Of a DNA stretch of 64,000 nucleotides, positions 52,740 to 62,536 are shown piece after piece. How positions within the stretch are numbered: position 1 is the first letter of the stretch; every line of letters begins with the position of its first letter. The translations under genes were made by a program, and so were the position numbers. Source of the stretch: Phreatobacter sp. (lineage in GTDB: Bacteria; Pseudomonadota; Alphaproteobacteria; Rhizobiales; Phreatobacteraceae); NCBI GenBank assembly GCA_019749835.1, contig JAIEPJ010000087.1, forward strand, positions 44,327 through 108,326, written 5' to 3'. The notes under the pieces are model-generated. The model worked only from the letters and a program-made list of their open reading frames with translations, was not told where the DNA came from and did not search any database.

Positions 52740-53456
52740 TCAGAGCGTGTCGATGCGCAGGATGAGGCTGCCGCTGGGAATGACGGCATTGCCGTAGAGC
52801 AGGGGCCGGCCCTCGGCGTCGCTGTCGACATACATCATCACCAGAACCGGCGCATCGAGCGGGATCGCAAGGGCTTCCGCCTCGCGCGGACGCGGCATCC
52901 GGCAGTCGATCCATGTCGAGGTGCGGAAGAACTGGTCGACGCCGAATTCGGCCAGCGCCTCGGTGAAGCTGCCCGTCCGGCGCACCGCCGCGTCGATACC
53001 GGCGAAGCGGACATGTTCCAGCACGTGGTAGGAATAGATCAACAGGGCAGGGGCGGCGCCGCGCACGCTCTCGACGAGCAACAGGGGCGTTCCCTCGGTC
53101 AGTCCTAGCAGCCCGCCGACGGAGGAACTCGCCGCCCGCCCGCTGGCATCGATGACGCGCGCCGACGGCGCCGCATTCATCTGCCGCTCGATCTCGCTCC
53201 ATTTGGAATCGCGGTTGATGCGATATTCCGGCGGACGGTCCTCGACGAAGACGCCGCGCCCGCGCCGCGCCCGCACCATCCCGACCATGGCGAGATTGGC
53301 GAGTGCCGTCCGCACGGTGTGGCGGTTGACGGCGAACCGCTCGGCGAGGTCGTTCTCCGAGGGCAACTGGTCGCCGGGCCCGATCAGGCCGGACCGGATC
53401 TCCGCTTCCAGTTCGCTTTGGATGAGCCGCCAGACGGGGAAACGGTTCTTGGCCAT
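52740..53456 (-). CDS. phnF: GntR-family (PhnF/HutC type) transcriptional regulator
   Basis: A 238-residue regulator. The winged helix (residues 5-75) has DQLPSENDLAERFAVNRHTV and LVRARRGRG-like wing residues (MVRARRGRGVFVED); the UTRA domain follows (about 95-235; LLLVESVRGAAPALLIYSYH). It matches PhnF-type repressors, which control phosphonate or phosphate-ester uptake, consistent with the phnDEC genes downstream. The ATG before AKNRFPVW is used; the upstream open frame has no domain. Confidence 0.88.
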   Translation of the reverse strand: MAKNRFPVWRLIQSELEAEIRSGLIGPGDQLPSENDLAERFAVNRHTVRTALANLAMVGMVRARRGRGVFVEDRPPEYRINRDSKWSEIERQMNAAPSARVIDASGRAASSSVGGLLGLTEGTPLLLVESVRGAAPALLIYSYHVLEHVRFAGIDAAVRRTGSFTEALAEFGVDQFFRTSTWIDCRMPRPREAEALAIPLDAPVLVMMYVDSDAEGRPLLYGNAVIPSGSLILRIDTL

Positions 53457-53554
53457 CAGTGTCGCATCGGGGAGGGGGCTGGGCCATGAGGCCGTGAGGA
53501 AGACGTCAGGCACATGACGCCGGCCGCTCGGGCCGCGCCGGCGCGGACCTTGTC

Positions 53555-54622
53555 CTATCCGGACCTGTCCGCGTCCGCGCCGAACACCGCGTGGTCGCCG
53601 CGTTCGACCCGCGCCTCGCCGCGGATGACGCTGGCGTAGAAGTCGACCAGCCTGTCGCTGCCGGTCGAGGGGGTTGCATCTTCGTCGTAACGCCCGGTCA
53701 CGGGATCCCCGACCAGCATGGATTCGGTGGCGTAGTAGCGACCGATCCGCGCCAGTTCGGCCTTGACAGCCAAGGACGGCACGACCCGCCCGAGCAGCGC
53801 GAGGGCTGCGATGACGGTGTCGAGGACGCCGATCGGCACCCGCCGGTAGCGCGGCGGGCGTCCGGTGAGGGCGAAGAGCGCCTCGCCCTGGTCACGGGGG
53901 GTGAGGGCCGGCCCTGGGCCGCCGATCGGCAGGATCGCGTCGTGTTTGTCCTGGTCATCGAGGCAATCGCAGAGAAAGGCAGCGAGGTCGGCGTCGCTGA
54001 TCGGCTTGCAGGCCGTCAGGGTGCCGTCGCCGAACATCAGAAAGGGCTTGCCGGCCTGCACCCGGGCGATCTGGCCCGACAGCGACTTGAAGAAGGCGGT
54101 GGGGCGGACGATCGAATAGGTGAGCCCCGAGCCGATCAGCGCCGTCTCGAAGGCGAGCTTGGCCTGCTGGAACGCCAGGAGCGGCTTCTGCACGCAGATC
54201 GCCGAGAGCAGGACCATCTGGCTGGCGCCCGCCTGCCGGGCTGCCGCGAGGACGTTCATCTGGGCCGCATGGTCGATGGCCCAGGCATCTTCCGGCGCCC
54301 CGGTCCGCGATGCCAGGCAGGAGACGACCGCATCGAAGCGGTCGTCCGCAGCGAGGATGGGCCCGGGATCGGTGATATCGCCGAAGCGGATTGTCGCGCC
54401 TGCCAGCAGGCGCGCGGTCTCGTCCCTGTCGAGCCGCCCGCCAACCCCGGCGCGGGGCCGGACCACACAGGTCACGGCATGCCCGCGCGCGACGAGGGCC
54501 GCGGCGGCCGCCTGACCGATCGTGCCGGTCGCGCCGAACAGCAGGACGCGTCGCGGCCGCGGTGACATGGCTGCGGCGGGACGGGATCCGGTGGCAAGGG
54601 AGGCGTGAGGCGGCGGGTCCAT
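53555..54622 (-). CDS. bciA: 3,8-divinyl (proto)chlorophyllide 8-vinyl reductase BciA
   Basis: A 355-residue NADPH-dependent reductase with N-terminal Rossmann motif LLFGATGTIGQAAAAAL. Long stretches match BciA and plant DVR: VVSCLASRTG, LLSAICVQKPLLAFQ, YSIVRPTAFFKSLSGQ, CKPISDADLAAF, LPIGGPGPALTPRDQGE and IGRYYATESML. These enzymes reduce the C8 vinyl group of divinyl chlorophyllide in (bacterio)chlorophyll synthesis. No other photosynthesis gene is in the window. The start is uncertain between the ATGs at 54622 and 54568. A paralogue with another NADPH-linked task cannot be excluded. Confidence 0.85.
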   Translation of the reverse strand: MDPPPHASLATGSRPAAAMSPRPRRVLLFGATGTIGQAAAAALVARGHAVTCVVRPRAGVGGRLDRDETARLLAGATIRFGDITDPGPILAADDRFDAVVSCLASRTGAPEDAWAIDHAAQMNVLAAARQAGASQMVLLSAICVQKPLLAFQQAKLAFETALIGSGLTYSIVRPTAFFKSLSGQIARVQAGKPFLMFGDGTLTACKPISDADLAAFLCDCLDDQDKHDAILPIGGPGPALTPRDQGEALFALTGRPPRYRRVPIGVLDTVIAALALLGRVVPSLAVKAELARIGRYYATESMLVGDPVTGRYDEDATPSTGSDRLVDFYASVIRGEARVERGDHAVFGADADRSG

Positions 54623-54764
54623 GAGGATCGTGTGATCAAGGCCGGTTCCGTGGCGGGAATCAAGCCGGGCGTCGCCGACCTGAACGCTGGCGGTGCCCTC
54701 CGGTTCACCCCGCATTCAAGGCATGCCGCAAATGATCCCCTGGTCAGCCACAAGGAGGAAACGC

Positions 54765-55055
54765 ATGGCCACAATCATACCAGACTCCCGCATGTTGAAC
54801 CGCCGGGCGCTGCTCGCCACCGCCTCGGGCGCAGCCGCTGTGATGGTGACCGCCGGGCTCGCTCCCGCCGCCGCGCAGCCGGCGCCGTCCATCGCCCCGG
54901 TGACGGTCCCTGTCGCCACGGCCATCTCGCCGGCCACGCCGGAAGAGATGCAATGGGGCTGGCGCCGCCGCCGCTGGCGCCGTCGCCGCTTCGGCTGGCG
55001 CCGACGGATGTGGCGCCGCCGTCGGATGTGGCGCCGCCGCCGCTATTACTGGTGA
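54765..55055 (+). CDS. Tat-exported small protein with Arg/Trp-rich C-terminus
   Basis: A 96-residue protein. The N-terminus (MLNRRALLATASGAAAVMVT, with an AAAQP cleavage site near residue 37) is a twin-arginine-like signal peptide. After a short Pro/Ala linker, the last 33 residues consist almost only of Arg and Trp in repeats of the type WRRRR and MWRRRR, ending RYYW. The DNA shows short tandem repetition (CGGATGTGGCGCCGCCG twice). AAGGAGG before the ATG strongly supports translation. No family was recognised. The tail could bind anionic polymers such as lipopolysaccharide, nucleic acid or teichuronic-like glycans, but this is inference. Confidence 0.75.
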   Translation: MATIIPDSRMLNRRALLATASGAAAVMVTAGLAPAAAQPAPSIAPVTVPVATAISPATPEEMQWGWRRRRWRRRRFGWRRRMWRRRRMWRRRRYYW

Positions 55056-55128
55056 CGCTGCGCCGGTCGCCCGGCGAGAGTCACGAGGCCCGCCGTTCCA
55101 GGATGGCGGGCCTTTCCGTTTCGGTAGG

Positions 55129-55299
55129 TCACATCGTGTCGGGCGTCTGGATCGGATCTTCCGGTTGCGGCGCATCGGGCTCCGGTTCCGGCTGGTCGGG
55201 CTGCGGCGGGCCCGGCTGGGGAAACGGCGCCGGCATGGGCGGCTGCGGGGTGCCGAAATAGGGGGTGCCGAGAAGGGTCGGTGCGGTCTGTAGGGTCAT
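55129..55299 (-). CDS. Small Pro-rich acidic hypothetical protein
   Basis: A 56-residue protein with a short N-terminal conserved-looking part (TLQTAPTLLGTPYFGTPQPP) and a Pro/Glu/Asp-rich tail (PDQPEPEPDAPQPEDP). No signal peptide or domain. GGAGA six bases before the ATG supports it; the upstream open frame continues into non-coding DNA. Function unknown; expression not certain. Confidence 0.5.
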   Translation of the reverse strand: MTLQTAPTLLGTPYFGTPQPPMPAPFPQPGPPQPDQPEPEPDAPQPEDPIQTPDTM

Positions 55300-55478
55300 G
55301 GCTGGTCTCCGGGTCGGGTGCCGGATCAACCCCCGATGACGCTCATCGTTCCGGACCGCGCGCACGGCCGGGCGGCCATGCCGCACTTTCCGCTTCCCGA
55401 TCCGATTCAAACGGTTCAAGCTCGTGTCCAAGGCAAGGCCCGCCCGTGCGGGACCCACAAATTGCCGGGAGGAAACCC

Positions 55479-56453
55479 ATGAAGAAGCTGATGCTGGCGC
55501 TGCTCGGCGCCTTGGCCCTGACGGCCGTTCGGGCGGAAGCCCAGACCGCCGCCCCCGCCTGGCCGCAACGCCAGGTCACCGTGATCGTGCCTTTCACGGC
55601 GGGCGGCACCACCGACCTCTTCGCCCGCATCTTCACGCAGGCGATGCAGCAGAAATACGGCACGGCCTTCGTGGTGGAGAACCGGGCCGGTGCCGGCGGT
55701 ACGGTGGGCGCCACCGCCGCCGCGCGCGCCGCCAAGGACGGCTATACGCTGTTCGTCGGCACGGCCAGCACCCACGCCATCGCCCCGTTCGTCTACAAGG
55801 CGCTGAACTATGACGCGGATCGCGACTTCCAGCCGATCAGCCTTTTCGCCACGCTGCCCAACATGCTGGTTGTGTCGAACCAGATTCCGGCGCGGACCAT
55901 GGGCGAGTTCGTCGCCTATGCGAAGGCCAATCCCGGCAAGCTGAACTATGGCTCGTCCGGCATCGGCGCCTCGAACCACATTCCGGCCGAGATCATCTCG
56001 AACCTCATCGGCACGCCGATGACGCATATTCCCTTCCGTTCCTCCAACGAGATCATGAACGCGCTGGTCGGCGGCCACATCCATCTCGCCTTCGACAACA
56101 TCACCTTCGCGCTGCCGCAGTCACAGGGCGGCACCGTGCGCGCCATCGCCGTGACATCGAAGGAGCGCAGCCCGACCGCGCCGGAAATCCCGGCCATCGC
56201 CGAGACCTTCCCGGGCTTCGACATCGGCACGTGGCACGGGCTTTTCGCGCCGGCCGGCGTACCGCGCGCCGTCGTCGACCAGGTGGCAGCCGACGTGAAG
56301 GAGATCTTCTCCCGCCCCGACGTGGTGGCGAAGCTGAAGGAGATCGGCGCCGTCGCCGCACCCAACACGCCGGACGTCTTCACCGCCTTCGCCCGGTCCG
56401 AGCGCAGCCGCTACCAGGTCATCGTCCGCGAAGCCCGTATCGAGCCGCAGTGA
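55479..56453 (+). CDS. Bug/TctC-family tripartite tricarboxylate receptor
   Basis: A 324-residue periplasmic receptor with a signal peptide (KKLMLALLGALALTAVRAEA). Bug motifs: VIVPFTAGGTTDLFARIFT, ENRAGAGGTVGATAAARA, MTHIPFRSSNEIMNALVGGH and GLFAPAGVPRAVVDQV. No transporter membrane genes adjoin. GGGAGGAAACCC sits immediately before the ATG. Downstream on the other strand are an aldolase and a sugar-acid dehydratase, so the ligand may be a sugar acid or dicarboxylate. Confidence 0.94.
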   Translation: MKKLMLALLGALALTAVRAEAQTAAPAWPQRQVTVIVPFTAGGTTDLFARIFTQAMQQKYGTAFVVENRAGAGGTVGATAAARAAKDGYTLFVGTASTHAIAPFVYKALNYDADRDFQPISLFATLPNMLVVSNQIPARTMGEFVAYAKANPGKLNYGSSGIGASNHIPAEIISNLIGTPMTHIPFRSSNEIMNALVGGHIHLAFDNITFALPQSQGGTVRAIAVTSKERSPTAPEIPAIAETFPGFDIGTWHGLFAPAGVPRAVVDQVAADVKEIFSRPDVVAKLKEIGAVAAPNTPDVFTAFARSERSRYQVIVREARIEPQ

Positions 56454-56541
56454 GCTTCGGCGGGAACCGGGTCACGATCCGCGCGTTGTCTGTCCCGAAA
56501 CGGCCGGAGCCTCAGTGGCCCCGGCTGGTGGGGAAGGACCC

Positions 56542-56697
56542 GTGTGGATCGGCTTTCTGGTTGTCCTGCTTGTCGTGATCCTGGTGTTCGGCGGCTATCA
56601 CGGCGGTGCAGCGGGCGCTGGCGGGTCGGTGATCACCCTGCTGGCCGTGCTGGCTGGGCTGCACCTCGGCGGCTGGCTGCCGGCCCCAGGGTGGTAG
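56542..56697 (+). CDS. Small two-helix membrane protein (hypothetical)
   Basis: A 51-residue hydrophobic protein starting at GTG: WIGFLVVLLVVILVFGGYHG forms helix one and GSVITLLAVLAGLHLGGWL helix two, with a Gly-rich turn. It resembles the very small hydrophobic DUF3309-like proteins common in alphaproteobacteria, but the match is loose. GGGAAGG lies just upstream of the GTG. Convergent to the aldolase gene. Confidence 0.5.
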   Translation: MWIGFLVVLLVVILVFGGYHGGAAGAGGSVITLLAVLAGLHLGGWLPAPGW

Positions 56698-56713
56698 TGC
56701 CGCCGCGGGGCCA

Positions 56714-57430
56714 CTAGCGCCCCGCCTTCTCCCGCCAGGCCGCGAAGTCGACCCGGCTCTGCTCGTCGGTCGGCGGATAGAGGCCGAGGATCGAGCGGCC
56801 CGCGAGTACCATCTCCGTCACGAAGTCCTCGAAAACCGTCATCTCCACGGCCTCCGTGGCGATCTCGTCGGCGATGGCAGCGGGGATGATCACCACGCCG
56901 TCGCCGTCGCCCACCACCACGTCGCCCGGCCAGACCGCGGCGTCGCCGCAGCCGATCGGCACGTTGATGTCCACCGCCTGGTGCAGGGTGAGGTTGGTCG
57001 GCGCCGATGGGCGGTGGTGATAGGCGGGAATGGCGAGGCCGGCGATCTCGGCGCTGTCGCGAAACCCGCCATCCGTGACGATCCCGGCGACACCGCGCAT
57101 CATCAGCCGCGAGACGAGGATGCCACCGGCCGAGGCTGCGCGGGCGTCCTTGCGGCTGTCGATCACCATGACGGCGCCGGGCGGGCAGGTCTCCACCGCC
57201 TTGCGCTGGGGATGGCCGCGGTCCTGGAACACGGTGATCGGGTTGAGATCCTCGCGTGCCGGGATGTAGCGCAGGGTGAAGGCCTCCCCCACCATGGTCG
57301 GCAGGTTGGGGTTCAGCGGTTTCACGTCCTGGATGAACTGGTTGCGCAGGCCGCGCTTGAACAGCGCCGTGCACAGGGTGGCGGTCGAGACGCCCTTCAG
57401 CTTCTCGCGGGTCTCGGTCTTGAGGCTCAT
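56714..57430 (-). CDS. RraA-like aldolase (HMG/CHA aldolase family)
   Basis: A 238-residue protein of the RraA-like/4-hydroxy-4-methyl-2-oxoglutarate aldolase family. Motifs: VSTATLCTALFKRGLRNQFI, AVMVIDSRKDARAASAGGIL, GVAGIVTDGGFRDS (active-site Arg and Asp) and the C-terminal PGDVVVGDGDGVVIIP. Such enzymes perform retro-aldol cleavage or oxaloacetate decarboxylation with a divalent metal. Stop to start, it follows the dehydratase gene by 15 bases, so the two probably act in series on a sugar acid. GGAG before ATG 57430 fixes the start. Confidence 0.9.
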   Translation of the reverse strand: MSLKTETREKLKGVSTATLCTALFKRGLRNQFIQDVKPLNPNLPTMVGEAFTLRYIPAREDLNPITVFQDRGHPQRKAVETCPPGAVMVIDSRKDARAASAGGILVSRLMMRGVAGIVTDGGFRDSAEIAGLAIPAYHHRPSAPTNLTLHQAVDINVPIGCGDAAVWPGDVVVGDGDGVVIIPAAIADEIATEAVEMTVFEDFVTEMVLAGRSILGLYPPTDEQSRVDFAAWREKAGR

Positions 57431-57445
57431 GATGGGCTCCACCGC

Positions 57446-59182
<1,737 letters not shown>

Positions 59183-59478
59183 GGGCATCTCGTGTTGGGC
59201 GTTTCGACAGGGATGGGCGGCTCTTGGCGGCCGGGGGCACATCCAAGGACGGGCGGCCGCGGATGGCAAGACGAAGTGTCGAGGACAGCGGCGATTTCGA
59301 CCAAGTCGGCCAGCCAGGGGCCTTGCCCAAGGCAGGATGGTCGGTCCAGCGGCCTTGCTGGCGCTGCAACGGCCCCTGACGGGCACACCGCATCGCGCTT
59401 GCGAAAATTCAGGGCACGGCTAGGCTCCGCGGCGCGCCAGAGGACCCCGGACGGATCCCGACGCCCGGAGAATCGACC

Positions 59479-59784
59479 ATGCGCCGTATTGCCCTCGTTG
59501 CCGTCGTTGCCCTCACCGCGCTCGCGGCCGGCGAGGCCCAGGCCGTCCGAATCCTCGGTCATGGGACCGACGCCTGCTCGGTCTGGCTGCGTGTGCGCAC
59601 CACCCCGCAGGCGGCTGAATATCGCGAGTGGATGCTCGGCTACCTTTCGGCGTCGGCCTTCCACAAGAACAAGGATATCCTGCGCAACATGACCTATACG
59701 CAGGTCCTCGCGCGCGTCACGACCGACTGCCAGCGCACCCCGACCAGGCGCCTCGACGACGTGCTCGATGGCTTCCTGCGCTGA
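59479..59784 (+). CDS. Small secreted hypothetical protein
   Basis: A 101-residue protein with a signal peptide (RRIALVAVVALTALAAGEAQ, cleavage near AQAV). The mature part has two Cys (in TDACSVW and TTDCQRT) that may form one disulfide, and EYREWMLGYLSASAF, similar to small periplasmic HdeA-like or immunity-like helical proteins. No firm family. Upstream 296 bases show no gene. Confidence 0.7.
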   Translation: MRRIALVAVVALTALAAGEAQAVRILGHGTDACSVWLRVRTTPQAAEYREWMLGYLSASAFHKNKDILRNMTYTQVLARVTTDCQRTPTRRLDDVLDGFLR

Positions 59785-59921
59785 GGCGCGCCAAGCCGGC
59801 CGCGCGCCGCCGATACCCCCTTTCGGCGGCTGCGCCATCGCACGCTATCGTCCGATCATGCAGCAAGTCCTCGCCCCCGGAGCGATCGAGCCGGGGCGTT
59901 AGCGATTCATCAAGAGAAAGA

Positions 59922-59976
59922 GAGACAAAATACGAATGATATTTACGCTATTTTTCTGGTATTCGTATGTTGTCTC
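59922..59976. repeat. Long inverted repeat spanning the tadG-like start codon
   Basis: Arms 59922-59937 (GAGACAAAATACGAAT) and 59961-59976 (ATTCGTATGTTGTCTC) are complementary at 15 of 16 positions around a 23-base loop in a distinctly A+T-rich stretch. The start codon at 59967 lies inside the right arm. A T-run (59982-59988) follows. It could be an operator, an RNA hairpin hiding the start codon, or a terminator. Confidence 0.7.
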
Positions 59977-61208
59977 ATCCGTTTTTTTACAATGTAATTT
60001 GGTGTTTTCAGCGGGATAAGCGCGGCAGCATCGCGGTCACCTTCGCTATTTGCCTCATTGCGATCTTCGGATTCATCGGTTCTGCGGTAGACTATTCGCG
60101 CGCCTCGCGGCTCCAGGCCAAACTCCAGTCCGCACTCGACGCGGCAGCGGTGGCGGCTTCGTCCCGCGCCTCGGGCAAGACGGCCGACCAGATCCGGGCG
60201 GATGCGCTGACCTACTTTGCCGCCCAGTTCAGGGAACCCGGCATACCGACGCCCCCGGTCGTCGCCACCGTGACGGGCTCAACGCTCGAACTCACGTCCA
60301 CTTTGCAGATGCCGGCGAGCTTCCTCGCCGTGATCGGGATCGATTCGGTCGGGGTGGGAGCCGTCGCGAAGACCGCCTGGGGCATCACCCGCCTGAGGGT
60401 CGCCCTGGCGCTCGACAATACGGGCTCGATGGCGAATGCCGGCAAGATGGAGGCTCTGAAGACGGCCACGCTGAGCCTGCTGGCACAGCTCCAGGCCAAT
60501 GCCCGGAACGACGGAGACGTTCTGGTCTCCATCGTCCCCTTCGCCAAGGTGATCAATGTCGGCGCGGCCCATCGCAATGCTCCGTGGATCCGCATGGCGG
60601 ATGCAACCGTCTGCACATGGCGGGGCTGTTCGGCGAGCTGGAGCGGAGCGATCCAGGATCGCGACAGGAACAGCGACATTGCCAACGCCACGCCGACCGG
60701 GTCGTCGACCTATTTTCCGGCCATGCACGAGAGCCATACCGGCGGCACGCCGGTAGCGATCCAGTCTCTGACGTCGAACTGGGGCCAGTTGCGCTCCACC
60801 GTGGCGCAGATGACCCCGCAGGGGAACACCAATCAGGTGATCGGTCTCGCCTGGGCCTGGCAGACCCTCACTCAAGGATTGCCGATGAACGCGCCCGTCG
60901 AGGATCCGAACTACACGTTCAAGCGAGCGATCATCCTCATTTCCGACGGCCTGAACACCGAAAGCCGGCATTCCAGCCGGCAGAACGAGATCGACGCGCG
61001 TCAGACCCTGCTGTGCAATGCGGTGAAGGCCGCCGGAGTGACCCTCTACACGATCCAGGTGAACACCGGCGGCGATCCCACCTCGGCGGTGCTCAGGGCC
61101 TGCGCCAGCAGCAGCGACAAGTTTACACTGATGACCAACCCCACGCAGCTCCAGACGACCCTGACGGATATCGGCGGTCAGCTGACGCGGCTGCGCCTGA
61201 CGCATTGA
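59967..61208 (+). CDS. TadG-like pilus-assembly protein with vWA domain
   Basis: A 413-residue protein. The N-terminal RDKRGSIAVTFAICLIAIFG is a TadE/TadG-type prepilin-like membrane anchor (helix about 20-42), followed by a Flp-associated region (VDYSRASRLQAKLQSALDAA). A von Willebrand A domain starts near residue 143 with the metal site DNTGSM at 150-155 and AIILISDGLNTESRH near residue 312. TadG proteins help build Tad/Flp surface pili at the inner membrane or periplasm; no other tad genes are near, so it is an orphan copy. No Shine-Dalgarno precedes the ATG, which sits in a hairpin arm. Confidence 0.9.
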   Translation: MLSHPFFYNVIWCFQRDKRGSIAVTFAICLIAIFGFIGSAVDYSRASRLQAKLQSALDAAAVAASSRASGKTADQIRADALTYFAAQFREPGIPTPPVVATVTGSTLELTSTLQMPASFLAVIGIDSVGVGAVAKTAWGITRLRVALALDNTGSMANAGKMEALKTATLSLLAQLQANARNDGDVLVSIVPFAKVINVGAAHRNAPWIRMADATVCTWRGCSASWSGAIQDRDRNSDIANATPTGSSTYFPAMHESHTGGTPVAIQSLTSNWGQLRSTVAQMTPQGNTNQVIGLAWAWQTLTQGLPMNAPVEDPNYTFKRAIILISDGLNTESRHSSRQNEIDARQTLLCNAVKAAGVTLYTIQVNTGGDPTSAVLRACASSSDKFTLMTNPTQLQTTLTDIGGQLTRLRLTH

Positions 61209-61222
61209 TCGCGCCGCAGCGG

Positions 61223-61248
61223 AAGGCCCCGGACGGATCCGGGACCTT
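61223..61248. terminator. Terminator hairpin between convergent genes
   Basis: AAGGCCCCGGA (61223-61233) pairs with TCCGGGACCTT (61238-61248) with one mismatch and a four-base loop, between the TadG-like gene and the DUF6600-like gene. The arms end in A and T tracts, so it may work in both directions. Confidence 0.6.
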
Positions 61249-61272
61249 CGTCGGCGGTGCATGGCGCTGGGA

Positions 61273-62391
61273 CTAGCGGCGGGCGAATCGGCTGCCGGAA
61301 TGGCCGCGACCCCCCATGGCGAAGCCCGGGCGCGGGCCCGGTCGGCCGATGAAGGGGCCGGGGCGCGGGCCGGGGCGGCCGACGAAGGGACCCGGACGTG
61401 GGCCGGGCCGGCCGACGAAGGGCGCGGGACGCAGCGGACGTACCTGACGGCAGGCGGGATGCCCCGGAGCGCGGGCGCAGATGCTGCCGAGCGGGCCGGG
61501 CGTGGCACCGACGGGAAGCTGGACACCGCCGGCGAAGGGGCCGGGACGGCGGCATCCGGGTGCGAAAGGCCGTGTGGCACAGATCGGCCGGCACCAGGAC
61601 GGCCGGATACCCGTCGCGCAGGACGGCGGCAGGCCGACATGGCCGGGGCGGCAGCCGAAGGCCCAGGGATGGCGCCGGCAACGATCGATGATGACGATCC
61701 CGCCGCCGGGGATGAAGGCGGGCCCGCCGGGGATGAATTCCGGGCCGCCATGGGCCATGACCGGGCGCTCGGGAGCCAGCCGCGGTGGCACGTAGCCTGC
61801 CACCGGCGCCGGTGGTGAGGCGGTGCGGCAGCCATGGTTGAACGAGGCCTGGTCCTGCGTCTGCCAGCCGTCACGTGGCGGCTGGTTGCCATGCTGCTCG
61901 GGCAACATCGGCGCCCAGCTCACCTGATGGGGCTCGGCGCGCCAGACCACCCAGCCGGGGCCGAAATTGGCGTCCGCCGCCCAGACCCAGCCATGCTGGG
62001 GATCATTGGCCCAGCGGCCGTGACGGTGGACGATGGCGCCCCAGGGCGTCGGGTCGTTGAACACCCAGCTTCGCTGCTCGCGGTCGAACTGCCAGTGGCA
62101 GCGCGGATAGGGCGACCAGCCCGGCATGGCGATCTGCTCCGACGGCTTCCATACCTCGCCGTAGAGCGGGTGGGTGTGGAAGTCGCCGAACTGTTGCAGC
62201 GTCGCGCGGAAGGCATCCATGGGGCTCGGCATCCTCTGCTGGATGGCTGCACCGGGGCTGCCCTCCTCGGGTGGTGGCGGAGGCGCCCCTGCGCCGGGGG
62301 CGGTGGCAAGGGCCTGGCCGATCGACAGGCTCATGGCCAGCGCAAGCGTCGACACGACGGATGCAATGCGTGAATGGAATGTCTGGGACAT
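61273..62391 (-). CDS. Secreted Trp/Pro-rich protein (DUF6600-like) with C-terminal repeats
   Basis: A 372-residue exported protein. The signal peptide (ASVVSTLALAMSLSIGQALA) is followed by a Pro linker and a Trp/His-rich domain of about 110 residues (GEVWKPSEQIAMPGWSPYP, GRWANDPQHGWVWAADANF, GWVVWRAEPHQVSWAPM) like the DUF6600 family of secreted alphaproteobacterial proteins. The C-terminal third is Pro/Gly/Arg-rich with six to eight Cys and ends in three tandem copies of GRPGPRPGPFV-type repeats. Function unknown; surface or cell-wall association is plausible. GGAGA seven bases before ATG 62391. Confidence 0.8.
   Translation of the reverse strand: MSQTFHSRIASVVSTLALAMSLSIGQALATAPGAGAPPPPPEEGSPGAAIQQRMPSPMDAFRATLQQFGDFHTHPLYGEVWKPSEQIAMPGWSPYPRCHWQFDREQRSWVFNDPTPWGAIVHRHGRWANDPQHGWVWAADANFGPGWVVWRAEPHQVSWAPMLPEQHGNQPPRDGWQTQDQASFNHGCRTASPPAPVAGYVPPRLAPERPVMAHGGPEFIPGGPAFIPGGGIVIIDRCRRHPWAFGCRPGHVGLPPSCATGIRPSWCRPICATRPFAPGCRRPGPFAGGVQLPVGATPGPLGSICARAPGHPACRQVRPLRPAPFVGRPGPRPGPFVGRPGPRPGPFIGRPGPRPGFAMGGRGHSGSRFARR
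61323..61428 (-). repeat. 33-bp tandem repeats in the secreted protein gene
   Basis: Three consecutive, nearly identical 33-bp units encode the 11-residue repeats G-RPGPRPG-PF near the C-terminus. Copy number is likely to vary between strains. Confidence 0.7.
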
Positions 62392-62536
62392 CACAGCTCT
62401 CCTCGCGGGCGCCTAGCGCGCTCCCCCATCCGTCGTTCGCAGCGGGGGAAAAGTTCACGCATGGCGGCGAGAATGGTGGCAGTCGCGATCCCGGTTAGGC
62501 CTTTGATCGGGCGAGATCTTCGGCTACACACGCTGC

